Shown: positions 41,720 through 50,555 of the stretch, piece after piece
How positions within the stretch are numbered: position 1 is the stretch's first letter
Layout: each line of letters begins with the position of its first letter
Origin: an uncultured Clostridia bacterium
Lineage (GTDB): Bacteria; Bacillota; Clostridia; TANB77; CAG-508
Direction of reading: 5' to 3'
Assembly: GCA_944387505.1 (NCBI GenBank)
Contig: CALXFG010000007.1
Coordinates: 1-54,150 of the forward strand
Length of the DNA stretch: 54,150 nt
The notes under the pieces: generated by a model
Seen by the model: only the letters and a program-made list of their open reading frames with translations
Told to the model about the DNA's origin: nothing
Database searches by the model: none
Program-made: the position numbers and the translations under genes

Positions 41720-42348
41720 TATCTTTCCTCTTCCTTTGATGGATTATTTTTCTTGTCATGGTATTTTAATACTTCATCTATATCTTCTCTTTTATCTAAT
41801 TCTCTACATATTTCTTTTAAAGTTTCTTCTGTTCCATCATATTGATGATTAATATATCCTAAGACTTCTTCATATCTTACATTTTCTATTCTATCTTTTT
41901 CTGATAATTGGCATAATTCTTTTTGTTTTTTGAGTTCGTCCAAATATTTTGCTAATCTATTTAATTTTTCATATACCTGTGTATTATTTTCGTTAATTGC
42001 TCTATAAGATAATATTTTTATATATGAAGTTACTTCTCTATATTTTTGCTCTGCTTCTATCTTTTTTCTTTTCTCTATTTCTTTGCATATTGCATTTAGA
42101 GATGCTTCTGTTCCGTCATATTTCTTATTTATATATTTTAATAATTCTTCATATTTTACATTTTCTGTTCTATTTTTTTCTGATAGCATACATAGATGTC
42201 TTTGTGCTCTCATTTCTTCTAAATATTTTTCTAAGTTTTTTAAACTTTCATATACTTCTTGCTTGCCTTCTGATATTGCTCTAATAGATAGAACTTGTAC
42301 TAATGAAGTTAATTCTCTATATTTTTGTTGAGCGCTTTTCTTTTTCAT
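41719..42348 (-). CDS. Helical protein with an internal duplication, unknown
   Basis: 209 residues built of two copies of one unit of about 90 residues (6-93 and 98-187). Each contains QKYRE(L/V)TS, a RAI(S/N)E segment, (Y/V)ESL or YEKL, KYL(E/D)E, LC.LSEK.R.ENV.YEE and YDGTE..L..IC.E. The copies are about half identical, so the duplication is old but clear. No membrane helix or known motif; one cysteine pair in each unit. Start after GGAGAAAAG. It is translationally coupled to rdgB, which hints at a nucleic-acid or nucleotide context, but the function is unknown. Confidence 0.78.
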   Translation of the reverse strand: MKKKSAQQKYRELTSLVQVLSIRAISEGKQEVYESLKNLEKYLEEMRAQRHLCMLSEKNRTENVKYEELLKYINKKYDGTEASLNAICKEIEKRKKIEAEQKYREVTSYIKILSYRAINENNTQVYEKLNRLAKYLDELKKQKELCQLSEKDRIENVRYEEVLGYINHQYDGTEETLKEICRELDKREDIDEVLKYHDKKNNPSKEEER

Positions 42349-42562
42349 CTTCTTTTCTCCTTTATGTATATCATGATAACAAATTTTTCTGTATATTTCA
42401 AGCTTTACTTTGCATAAATCATATTTTGGAAAAATCTATTGTACTTTTTATATGACTACTGCAAATTTCTTTTAAATCTATAAAAAGCTATAAAAGCATT
42501 GAAAATGCTAGCAAATCGTGATATAATCATCTAAATTTGCGTTCGTGAAAGGAGACTCTATT

Positions 42563-44260
42563 ATGAGCAAAGAAATGAGTAAGCCAAAAATGACAAAAGA
42601 AGAACTTGCAAAGTTATGGAAAGAGTATTATGATTTGGTAAGTACTATTTATCCTGTAGAAAGCTTTGAAATTCCAGGCAAGAATGGAGAATCACTTTCT
42701 TTTTATTGTGGTAATGCTTACAAAGATGAACCTACTTTTATGTCTTATTTTTTAAAAGATCCTACATATCAAAAAGCCTATGAAGAACAAAAAAGCATGG
42801 ATTTATTGGGTGAAGAACGTAACAAAGATAATGATAAAAACGAAACTTTCGAATCAAAGGCTTTTATATGTATAGATAAAGAAGAAAAATGGTTTAATTT
42901 TGGAGTGGAATGGGATTATATGCGAAATGGATATGGTAGAGCTATTTATGATAATTATATACATATTTTAGAAATGTTAGGTATTCCTAATCCAGAAGAA
43001 TATCAATTAAGAATCTATGGTAATCCAGACCATGACTTTTTCAAAAGAATGCAAACAGAAAAATTAGTATCAAAAGCTAGTGGTAAACCAGATAAAGAAA
43101 AAGCATCCCAATTACTTACAGAATTTTCCAAGTATCCTCATACTATGAGATTTAGTGAATTAAATACCATTATCCAATATGCTATAGATGCCAATATTCC
43201 TACTCCAAAAATTACCCAAGCCATAAATGATAATGGATTTAATATAGCTTACGATACCATTCGTAGCACACCTTATTTTGAAGAAGAAGACTTTGAAAAA
43301 TTTAAATCATTTGGTATTACAGGACTAAAACCTACTTCTATGCACCGTCATTTTATGAGAAATAGAGGTTTTGGATTTATAAAACTTCTAGATGATATTG
43401 ATACGCAAGATGCAACAAGAGAATTTAGAAAAGTTTTCGAAGAAGTAAAAACACAGCACGAAAAAGAGAAAAAAGAAAAAGAACAACATAAAAAGGGAAA
43501 CGATTTTAACTATACATATCAAACAATAGAAAAATATGGTGTAGCAGAGCATATTGCTTTAAATTGGGAACATTTTGGATTATTGTTAAAAAATGTGGAT
43601 CCAAATATACAAGCTATTGTCAAAAAAGGTACTATCAGTAAGTTTGGCGAATTTGACCCAGAACATGAAAGAGAATGGAATGGCTGTGATATTGATTATG
43701 AATCCTCACAAACCTTTAAAATGCTAAGAGAAGCTGAATTAATGGATAAAGATACTTATATTGCTTTATATCAAAAAGCACTTAATCGTAATTATAGTTT
43801 AAACAAATTTGACAAAGCAATTGGTAGATTTATTAATAAAGAAGAAAGAAAAAAAGCAAAAGAAGAAATTCTTAGAAATGCTTTCTATCCTTCTCCTAAG
43901 GGAAATTGGCAAAAATCTTCTATCCAAGGAAAACCATATAAAATTTCAAGAATTACTATTCCAAAAAAAGTTGCTAAAACAGGCAATGTAAGAGATTTAT
44001 TAAAACAAGAAATTTTAAAGCAATGTATCGCTAAAAGAACAAAAATTAGAACAGACATGACAGGTAGAGATAAAAATGGAAAACCTATTTTAGTAGATAA
44101 TTTAAAAGATTGGTTGTTTGGAGTACCTGGGGCTCATGGTAATTTACAAATGGAAGGAGCATCTACAGTAATTTTACCACCACAAACGCCTGATTTCGCA
44201 GTTAGATTGATTGAAGATACTTTTAGAGATATAGAATATCCAAATTCAGAAGGAAGATAA
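42563..44260 (+). CDS. Large protein of unknown function on the plus strand
   Basis: 565 residues, soluble, no signal or membrane helix. Visible blocks are WKEYYDLVSTIYPVESFEIP, WFNFGVEWDYMRNGYGRAIY, LNTIIQYAIDANIPTPKITQ, LKPTSMHRHFMRNRGFGFIK, a charged coiled stretch (EEVKTQHEKEKKEKEQHKKG) and a basic C-terminal part with KRTKIRTDMTGRD. I do not recognise the family. The start is the ATG at 42563, eight bases after AAAGGAG; the GTG six codons upstream contains that site. Divergent from the helical-repeat gene, and convergent with GIY-YIG. Its operon is only itself. Confidence 0.8.
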   Translation: MSKEMSKPKMTKEELAKLWKEYYDLVSTIYPVESFEIPGKNGESLSFYCGNAYKDEPTFMSYFLKDPTYQKAYEEQKSMDLLGEERNKDNDKNETFESKAFICIDKEEKWFNFGVEWDYMRNGYGRAIYDNYIHILEMLGIPNPEEYQLRIYGNPDHDFFKRMQTEKLVSKASGKPDKEKASQLLTEFSKYPHTMRFSELNTIIQYAIDANIPTPKITQAINDNGFNIAYDTIRSTPYFEEEDFEKFKSFGITGLKPTSMHRHFMRNRGFGFIKLLDDIDTQDATREFRKVFEEVKTQHEKEKKEKEQHKKGNDFNYTYQTIEKYGVAEHIALNWEHFGLLLKNVDPNIQAIVKKGTISKFGEFDPEHEREWNGCDIDYESSQTFKMLREAELMDKDTYIALYQKALNRNYSLNKFDKAIGRFINKEERKKAKEEILRNAFYPSPKGNWQKSSIQGKPYKISRITIPKKVAKTGNVRDLLKQEILKQCIAKRTKIRTDMTGRDKNGKPILVDNLKDWLFGVPGAHGNLQMEGASTVILPPQTPDFAVRLIEDTFRDIEYPNSEGR

Positions 44261-44277
44261 AAAACTTCCTTCTATTT

Positions 44278-44583
44278 TTATATAAATATCCTATATCTCC
44301 TACAATCTATTTTACCTTTAAAATATGTTGTTAGCTTTTTTTCTTTTATTAAATTTTCTTTTTGTTGTTTGGTTAAATTTTTAATTTGATACTCTAATTT
44401 GCAAGCCAACGATTTATCTTTACTTTTCCATGCAATTTCTAACTTAATAACCTCATGTGATTTTGTATATCTTGCTCCCTTTTTATCTTTTGATATATGT
44501 TCTTCTATTCGTTTTTCTAAATTGTTTGTCATACCTGTATAAATAGAATTATCTGAACATCTTAACATATATGTATAATACAT
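44278..44583 (-). CDS. GIY-YIG domain protein (UPF0213/YhbQ type)
   Basis: 101 residues. YYTYMLRCSDNSIYTGMTNN with the GIY-YIG pair, LEKRIEEH and KGARYTKSHEVIKLEIAWKS are typical of the small single-domain family, whose members resemble the nuclease core but whose cellular role is not settled. Conserved Arg in LEKR is present. Start after GGGGAG. Ends 17 bases from the converging unknown gene and starts 15 bases past the Sir2 stop, so they likely share a transcript. Confidence 0.92.
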   Translation of the reverse strand: MYYTYMLRCSDNSIYTGMTNNLEKRIEEHISKDKKGARYTKSHEVIKLEIAWKSKDKSLACKLEYQIKNLTKQQKENLIKEKKLTTYFKGKIDCRRYRIFI

Positions 44584-44598
44584 TTTCTTTCTCCCCTG

Positions 44599-45315
44599 TT
44601 ATATATTTTCAAATACGTTTCCTAAACTTTCATGTATCACTAGATTTGCCCTATTGTCATAAGGTGTTATGTCTCTATTGATTAGCACTAACTTATTTCC
44701 TTTATAATAATTTAATAAACTACTTGCTGGTTGTACTGTTAAAGAGGTTCCTGCCACAATCATTAGATCTGCATTTAGAATTGCTAGAATAGCATTTTCT
44801 AAAGTTTCTTCATCTAATCCTTCTTCATATAATACAACATCTGGTTTTATCGTTCCGCCACAAGAACATGTAGGAATGCCTGTACTATTAAATACATATT
44901 CTGCATCATAAAACTTATGGCATTTCATACAATAATTTCTTAATACACTTCCATGTAATTCATACACATTTTTAGAACCTGCTTTTTGATGTAAGCCATC
45001 AATATTTTGTGTGACAACAGCCTTTAATTTTCCTTCTTCCTCAAGTTTTGCTAATTTTATATGTGTTATATTGGGTTCATATTTTAAAGAGTTCATTTTA
45101 TCTTTATAAAACTTATAAAAAGCATCTGTATGATTTATGAAAAATGTATGGCTAAGAATTTCTTCTGGTGGATAATCGTATTTTTGATGATATAACCCAT
45201 CTTTACTTCTAAAGTCTGGAATACCACTTTCTGTAGAAACACCAGCTCCACCAAAAAATACAATGTTATTGCTTTCATTTACCATTTGTTTAAATTGTTG
45301 TATTTTATCTTCCAT
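44599..45315 (-). CDS. Sir2-family NAD-dependent protein deacylase
   Basis: 238 residues. FFGGAGVSTESGIPDFRSKD, TQNIDGLHQKAGS, the catalytic HGS (ELHGSVLRNY), four zinc cysteines (CMKC and CSCGG) and VAGTSLTVQPASSL are all present. It is a classical deacylase, unlike the SirTM at 1221 with Gln in the catalytic place. It removes acyl groups from lysines using NAD and releases nicotinamide. The start at 45315 has GGAG 12 bases upstream and fits the usual length; the longer frame to 45369 has an unlikely basic tail. Followed by GIY-YIG. Confidence 0.95.
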   Translation of the reverse strand: MEDKIQQFKQMVNESNNIVFFGGAGVSTESGIPDFRSKDGLYHQKYDYPPEEILSHTFFINHTDAFYKFYKDKMNSLKYEPNITHIKLAKLEEEGKLKAVVTQNIDGLHQKAGSKNVYELHGSVLRNYCMKCHKFYDAEYVFNSTGIPTCSCGGTIKPDVVLYEEGLDEETLENAILAILNADLMIVAGTSLTVQPASSLLNYYKGNKLVLINRDITPYDNRANLVIHESLGNVFENI

Positions 45316-45470
45316 TTTTATATTCATCTCCATATTATATAATTTCTTATTTTTTATAAATACTAACATGTTAACTGCATATCGTATTTATATCATAAAT
45401 AATTGTTGTATATAACAATGTGTATTGTATCATTAAATATATAATTCTTCAAATATTATTTGGATAAACA

Positions 45471-45504
45471 AAAAAGAGGAAACTGTTTTTGATTTCCTCT
45501 TTTT
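45471..45504 (-). terminator. Terminator after the DUF4352-like gene
   Basis: AAAAAGAGGAAA (45471-45482) pairs with TTTCCTCTTTTT (45493-45504), loop of ten bases. It lies 84 bases past the stop at 45588. The rest of the gap 45316-45587 has nothing recognised. Confidence 0.8.
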
Positions 45505-45587
45505 ACTTGATAAATTAATAATGTACTTTTCAGTTTTTGACATTGATTATCCACATCTTTCCAAATAAAAGTCATACTTTATCATTT

Positions 45588-46265
45588 TTATCTTATATTA
45601 ATTTCATAAGTTTCACTATCTACTTGAACATAAGCAGTTATAGGTTCAGTAGCATTTACAACTTCATCTGGTAAATCACATAGATAATACATTTGTCCTA
45701 CTGTTAAAGGACTAATATTGGTAATATTAGCATATGTAAAATCTCCATCTTTATCAACTATAACTGGAAAAGATGTATATTCATATTTTTCATTATATTT
45801 TACTTTCACATTTGCAACTTCATCTGCTGTAATATCTGTTGTTTGTAAATTTTTATAATCTAGCTTTATTACCAAATATGAGTGTCCTTCCTGTTTTGCT
45901 TCATAATATGAATAAAAACTAGTTAAAACAGGTGGTTCAACTTTTTTAGAAAATTCGCTTCCTTTAAATGTTAATTCATATTTATCACTTTCAGTTACAG
46001 CTACATCTTGAGTAAGAACTTTATTGGGTTTAGATTCTATTTTATTTGTTTTTTCTTGTTTTGAATCATTGTCCTCGTTTTCACTTTCATTTGCTATATT
46101 AGAAGATTCACTAGCTGTTGTTTTTGATTCTGTTTCCGTTTTTTCTTTAACAAAAAATTTATGCTCAACTACTAATGTTATAATTATTGTTAAAACAATA
46201 ATTACTAATACTCCAATTATTTTCTTTATTAATCCATTTGATTTATTTTTACTATTTTCTTCCAT
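45588..46265 (-). CDS. Membrane-anchored DUF4352/DUF5067-like protein
   Basis: 225 residues. A lysine-rich start, one membrane helix (IIGVLVIIVLTIIITLVVEH, about 16-35), a Ser/Glu/Asn-rich linker (about 43-80) and an Ig-like outer domain (YLVIKLDYKNLQTTDITADE, YEYTSFPVIVD). This is the layout of DUF4352-type surface lipoprotein-like domains, whose function is not known. Start after GGGGGA with good spacing. Own terminator. Expected at the cell surface. Confidence 0.75.
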   Translation of the reverse strand: MEENSKNKSNGLIKKIIGVLVIIVLTIIITLVVEHKFFVKEKTETESKTTASESSNIANESENEDNDSKQEKTNKIESKPNKVLTQDVAVTESDKYELTFKGSEFSKKVEPPVLTSFYSYYEAKQEGHSYLVIKLDYKNLQTTDITADEVANVKVKYNEKYEYTSFPVIVDKDGDFTYANITNISPLTVGQMYYLCDLPDEVVNATEPITAYVQVDSETYEINIR

Positions 46266-46404
46266 TATTATAATCCCCCTATATTTTTCAAATATTATTT
46301 TTTCATTATTCTACTTTTAAATTTTTTCTTAATTATTAAAATGTATCACCTCCTATTATTCTCTTATTCTTAATTATGAATATAGTTCTTTATATTTTTT
46401 CTGA

Positions 46405-46572
46405 CTATTTTAATTCTTTAAAATTCATTATGATTATATCGTATTTATTCTTTTTTGCAAATGCTTTATTTATAAATTTCATAAAAAATAACAAAATCTT
46501 ATTAATATAAATAATTTTAAACTTTCCTGAGGTTGTTTTATTTATATAATCATGTACTTCTTTCATTTTCAT
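46405..46572 (-). pseudogene. Fragment copy of the gene at 49668 (57 bp identical)
   Basis: Bases 46499-46555 are identical to 49735-49791 and encode HDYINKTTSGKFKIIYINK as in that gene. The fragment begins with its own ATG (MKMKEV) directly after the RBBP9-type gene and leaves the similarity after YINK, then runs as an unrelated lysine-rich tail to a TAG. It is a partial duplicate or remnant. A 55-residue chimeric peptide could still be made, since GGAAAG precedes the ATG. Confidence 0.75.
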
Positions 46573-46580
46573 CACTTTCC

Positions 46581-47135
46581 TTATAAAGAAATATATTCTA
46601 ATATTTCTTTAAATTCTTTATAACCAAATTTCTCATTAAAATGTCCTGCATTATGTATTAATACTTCCTCGGCTCCTATATTTTTAGAAAAACTTTCTGC
46701 ATCTGATATTGAAACATAAGGATCATTATCAGAATAAATACAAATTTTTTCTGCACAATACTTTGTTAAATCTTTTAATTTTTCATCCTCAATATAGAAA
46801 GAATCATATAAACTATTATCTTCCTCAAATTTTATATTATTAAATCCTGAAACTGTGATTATCCTTTTTATTTTGACTTTATTATCAATTAGAAACTTAA
46901 CGATAAAAATTCCTCCTAAACTATGTGTTATAAAGATTGTTTCTTCTGAAATATAACCAATTTCTAAATATGCTTTTAATATTTTGCTCCAACTTTCATA
47001 ATCTTGTTTATACGGAGAAGGAAAATTGGGTACAATACAATTTAATTTTCTTTTACTTAATTGACTTTTTAACCAAGGAATCCAGTTCTTATATGGATTA
47101 CCATAAGAGCCATGTATTATAAAATAATTTTTCAT
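46581..47135 (-). CDS. RBBP9/YdeN-family alpha/beta hydrolase
   Basis: 184 residues. FIIHGSYGNPYKNWIPWLKS, ITHSLGGIF with the nucleophile Ser, YSDNDPYVSISDAES with the acid, and HNAGHFNEKFGY with the His show a full catalytic triad and the family layout. These are small serine hydrolases of uncertain substrate. Start after GGGGAG. Followed after eight bases by the fragment at 46405. Confidence 0.92.
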   Translation of the reverse strand: MKNYFIIHGSYGNPYKNWIPWLKSQLSKRKLNCIVPNFPSPYKQDYESWSKILKAYLEIGYISEETIFITHSLGGIFIVKFLIDNKVKIKRIITVSGFNNIKFEEDNSLYDSFYIEDEKLKDLTKYCAEKICIYSDNDPYVSISDAESFSKNIGAEEVLIHNAGHFNEKFGYKEFKEILEYISL

Positions 47136-47208
47136 TATTTCTCCCCTCTTAAATTTATCTAACTTGTATCATATTTTGATTTTCTTAGTATTTTTTCTTA
47201 TATACTTT

Positions 47209-48381
47209 TTATTTACTAAAATGATACTCTATAGAATCTTTTAAAATCCCATTTTGCAATTCTTTAGCAATATCATTAATTGTGTTGACATCTAATTTAT
47301 CAACTTTTCTTACGGAATAAAGTTCACTTCCATCTCTTTTATTAGTATTTGGTACCATTTCAAAACTTCCACCCTTATTTTCTATTGCTCCATCTGGATA
47401 ATACTTATCATTGACAAAAGTAGTAATGCTATCTTTTTCTGATAAAATCATATTGTATGGATAAGTATAAAAAGTACTATAGTCTTTCTTTTGGTCTTCA
47501 AAATATTTTTGTATATCATAGCTTTGACCAACACCTATGATAGCATAAATATCTCCATCTACATATAATATTTTACACTCAATATAATAATCTTGATAAA
47601 ATGGATAAAAAGTACCATTTAAATATGTATGACCATCATAACGGCTTATAGGAGCATATTGTAAAACATCATTTTTGTCATATAAATATAAGATTGTATT
47701 ATAAACATACCCAGGAGCTTTTGTATTAGAATCAAAGGTAATTATATCATTATAATCTTTTGTATCAGAAAAATAATCAAGTTTCGTAAATAATGGCATT
47801 AATGATGCCTCTTCATAATAGTACTCAGACAAATATTTACTTTTATTTCCATATTTTCTATTCAATTTTGATAATATCTCTTCTGAATTAGAGATAAAAC
47901 CTCTCTTCTCCAACTCTATTTCAAAATCTTTTGGTGTTTTATATTCATCAGAGGTTAATGAATAAGCACCTTTACCTGTTTCGTATCTCATACTATACAT
48001 ATAATTTGATATAGGTACTTCAAGTATTATTAATAAGGAAAATAATATAGGAAGTATCGTTACAATTATGTACATAACTTTTTTTATTTTAGGAAAGATT
48101 TCTCTAAAATCATTTTTATAAGAAAATAAAATTCTAATTGGATTTATTGCAAAAACTATAAATGTAATAATATATTTGAAAATACTTAATATACCTACAA
48201 TTCCTAATGCTTGACCAATACCATCTATGCCAGTATTATCACCAATCATATAATCAGTTAAAAGAGGTAATAAAATGTTTAAAATTAATATAGTGAAAAT
48301 TATATATAAGTATTCATTAATGATTTTCTTTTTTAATTTTTTGTTTTTTGAAAGCTCATCTTTTTTTGTATTAAACTCCAT
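47209..48381 (-). CDS. Multi-helix membrane protein, unknown
   Basis: 390 residues. Three or four helices in the first 140 residues (YLYIIFTILILNILLPLL, QALGIVGILSIFKYIITFIV, VMYIIVTILPILFSLLIILE) are followed by an outer domain of about 250 residues rich in Tyr and Asp (YGNKSKYLSEYYYEEASLMP, YDGHTYLNGTFYPFYQDYYI). No family recognised. AAGGAG is eight bases before the ATG at 48381; the GTG at 48390 overlaps the ribosome site. The gap upstream to 48679 holds only a terminator. Confidence 0.72.
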   Translation of the reverse strand: MEFNTKKDELSKNKKLKKKIINEYLYIIFTILILNILLPLLTDYMIGDNTGIDGIGQALGIVGILSIFKYIITFIVFAINPIRILFSYKNDFREIFPKIKKVMYIIVTILPILFSLLIILEVPISNYMYSMRYETGKGAYSLTSDEYKTPKDFEIELEKRGFISNSEEILSKLNRKYGNKSKYLSEYYYEEASLMPLFTKLDYFSDTKDYNDIITFDSNTKAPGYVYNTILYLYDKNDVLQYAPISRYDGHTYLNGTFYPFYQDYYIECKILYVDGDIYAIIGVGQSYDIQKYFEDQKKDYSTFYTYPYNMILSEKDSITTFVNDKYYPDGAIENKGGSFEMVPNTNKRDGSELYSVRKVDKLDVNTINDIAKELQNGILKDSIEYHFSK

Positions 48382-48631
48382 ATCGTTCACTCCTTATTAT
48401 AATTTAATTATAATATACATTTAAGGTAAGCTAAATTAATTATCTATTTAATATACTTATTATTCCACCTAAAAATTGTTTCCCCTGCATATCATAATAT
48501 TTAATAATATAAAAATATCATTTTACTAAAGTATATCATATTTTTAATAAATTACAATATATTCGGATGATAACTGAGATTAGTAATTATGAAGGACTAT
48601 TTCATTGATTTGTTGTTCTATTACTTAAAAT

Positions 48632-48658
48632 AAAAGAGCTTAAGAAAAGCTCTTTTTT
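48632..48658 (-). terminator. Terminator after the 217-residue gene
   Basis: AAAAGAGCTT pairs with AAGCTCTTTT around AAGAA, with T-runs on both sides, 22 bases past the stop at 48680. Confidence 0.8.
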
Positions 48659-48679
48659 TGTTTTGGATTTTTTTCTACA

Positions 48680-49333
48680 TTAATTCCATTCTAGATTACC
48701 CTTCCGTCCAGAGATGCAGACCATCCCACATATTTCTTTTAACCGTCCAAAATCATAGTCCCAGAATTTTTTGTATTCTTCTATACGATTTATTAGCATT
48801 TCATTCATAGGATGTTCTCTTGCACTAAGAGATTTGTATGTACTTTTAATCTCATGCGCTCTCCATTTTTTCTCTTGCTCGTCCGTTATCTCTTCGATTG
48901 AAATTGTTGTTTTTCCATCGGCTACTTGCCAAATCCCACTGCCAAGTGCTCTTTTGCTGAAGAAATTTTCTGTAATAGGATCTATCGCTGACCATATTCC
49001 CACTTTGTTTACATCTTTAAAAACATACATCAATGGATCCGGTATTACAGATGGCGTCATTTTTAAGAACATTAACTGATTTTTCTCTTTATTATAAAAT
49101 CCTCTAATGAATCTTATCCTACTCCCTCCTCCTGCAGCTTCTGTTGCACACATTTGTATTTTACTCATCTCTTTTCGTGTTTTGGTATCAAGACTATATA
49201 GTTCACTTTGATAGCCAAAAATCTCATTACTGTTGTCTTCTTGCATCATACAACCAGCAAAATCAGGCAATTCTTCCTCCGTCTTCCATTTTCCATTTTG
49301 CGTAAACCGACCAAACATATAGAATATTCTCAT
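48680..49333 (-). CDS. Protein of unknown function, higher GC than surroundings
   Basis: 217 residues, soluble. Blocks: MRIFYMFGRFTQNGKWKTEE, MCATEAAGGGSRIRFIRGFY, FLKMTPSVIPDPLMYVF, WSAIDPITENFFSKRALGSG and WQVADGKTTISIEEI. No family recognised. AAGGAGG sits at good spacing before the ATG. The base composition and codon choices (more C and G in third positions) differ from the neighbours, which suggests acquisition from elsewhere. A single-gene unit with a terminator. Confidence 0.72.
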   Translation of the reverse strand: MRIFYMFGRFTQNGKWKTEEELPDFAGCMMQEDNSNEIFGYQSELYSLDTKTRKEMSKIQMCATEAAGGGSRIRFIRGFYNKEKNQLMFLKMTPSVIPDPLMYVFKDVNKVGIWSAIDPITENFFSKRALGSGIWQVADGKTTISIEEITDEQEKKWRAHEIKSTYKSLSAREHPMNEMLINRIEEYKKFWDYDFGRLKEICGMVCISGRKGNLEWN

Positions 49334-49667
49334 TTTATTTTCCTCCTTGTACTTACATGAGTGTTTCTATACTATTCATATTTATGAATATTTATATTCT
49401 ATCATGGAAAAGAAAAATTGTAAATTCTTTTGTATTACCTTATATATTACTTATATTTTCTGTTCTAACAATTAACATAAACAAAAATGTGAAATACGAT
49501 AATTTATTAAAAGAAAATATATACTTGAACAAAATCATAAATATTTTTTTTAATTTACATTCGAAAACATATACTTCAATTAACATTAATGAAAATAGAT
49601 TCAACTTTAGATTATCTAGTTCTTCAGATATTGATATTATAGTATATATTTTTTATATGTCGATTAT
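49334..49667. other. Gene-free gap, very AT-rich
   Basis: 334 bases of nearly pure A/T sequence. A plus-strand frame of 129 codons crosses it and runs antisense into the next gene, but it has no ribosome site and looks like chance. Nothing else is recognised. Confidence 0.5.
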
Positions 49668-50039
49668 TTATAATTTAAAAAATGTGTCTTTATTTCTATC
49701 TATAAGGTTATGTGCCATTTCCATTTCTTCTGGTTTATTAATATAAATAATTTTAAACTTTCCTGAGGTTGTTTTATTTATATAATCATGTTTAACTTCT
49801 ATTATATGTATCAATCCCCAATATAACCATTTACCATCAATATTTTCAACTAAAAAATTTCTTACTGGTGGCATTTGATAGTTTCGAATACTAGGTTTGT
49901 CTTTAAATTCAAATATTTTATCCTTAAATTGCTCTGCCATATATGGTGTTTTTAGATGTTGTCTCCAATCTAATTCTTTTGGAAAACCTTGTTCTTTTGT
50001 TATTTGTAAAGTATCATTAATTTCTACATATGATCCCAT
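49668..50039 (-). CDS. Conserved hypothetical protein (123 residues)
   Basis: Small soluble protein with MGSYVEINDTLQITKEQGFP, FEFKDKPSIRNYQMPPVRN, FLVENIDGKWLYWGLIHII and TTSGKFKIIYINKPEEME. I have a sense of a widespread Firmicutes hypothetical of this form, without a known function. AAAGGAGG precedes the ATG. A 57-bp piece of it is duplicated at 46499-46555. It lies just downstream of a GNAT gene on the same strand. Confidence 0.8.
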   Translation of the reverse strand: MGSYVEINDTLQITKEQGFPKELDWRQHLKTPYMAEQFKDKIFEFKDKPSIRNYQMPPVRNFLVENIDGKWLYWGLIHIIEVKHDYINKTTSGKFKIIYINKPEEMEMAHNLIDRNKDTFFKL

Positions 50040-50089
50040 TATATACCTCCTTTATAAAATCTATTTTATTTTCTCAATAAAACCATTTT

Positions 50090-50530
50090 TTACATCTTCT
50101 TATAATAAAATTTCAAATTGATTTCATGCCCACCATAATATTTTAATATTCGTTGCATTCTCTTATTCTCATCACCAGTTGCACAAGATACTATTTTTAT
50201 GTCTTGATTTTCTTCTCTTAATTTTTCTATTAATTTAAAGAAAACACCATATTTTCTATATTCTTCTTCAACCAACATTTGTGAGATCCATAAAACTTCA
50301 CCATCATTAGCCCAATAAAAGTATGAATATAATATCATTCCTACAGGCTTATCATCTATTTCTGCTACTAGGCAATTAAATTTAGGCTTCTCACAAAAAT
50401 AATCTTTATCAATATTTTCTCTTAAACCATTCGTTTTTTCTGTATCATTAACATCGTTTATTATATTGTTAGCATGAATAATAAATTCTTTATGATCTTT
50501 ATTAGCTTTTAATACTTTTATTTCTTTCAT
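50090..50530 (-). CDS. GNAT-family N-acetyltransferase
   Basis: 146 residues. CLVAEIDDKPVGMILYSYFY (beta 2-4), ISQMLVEEEYRKYGVFFKLI (acetyl-CoA site, with R-x-x-G in a slightly altered form YRKYG) and KRMQRILKYYGG (helix before the last strand) match the GNAT fold, similar to diamine acetyltransferases. The substrate is unknown. A weak ribosome site (GAGG) lies 12 bases from the ATG. Part of a run of small metabolic genes with SDR and PhzF. Confidence 0.88.
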   Translation of the reverse strand: MKEIKVLKANKDHKEFIIHANNIINDVNDTEKTNGLRENIDKDYFCEKPKFNCLVAEIDDKPVGMILYSYFYWANDGEVLWISQMLVEEEYRKYGVFFKLIEKLREENQDIKIVSCATGDENKRMQRILKYYGGHEINLKFYYKKM

Positions 50531-50555
50531 TATCTTTTTACCTCATATATAAATT

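Noticed and set aside
49357-49746. Plus-strand 129-codon frame
   Set aside because: No ribosome site, very AT-rich, and its end is antisense to a convincing minus-strand gene. Treated as chance.
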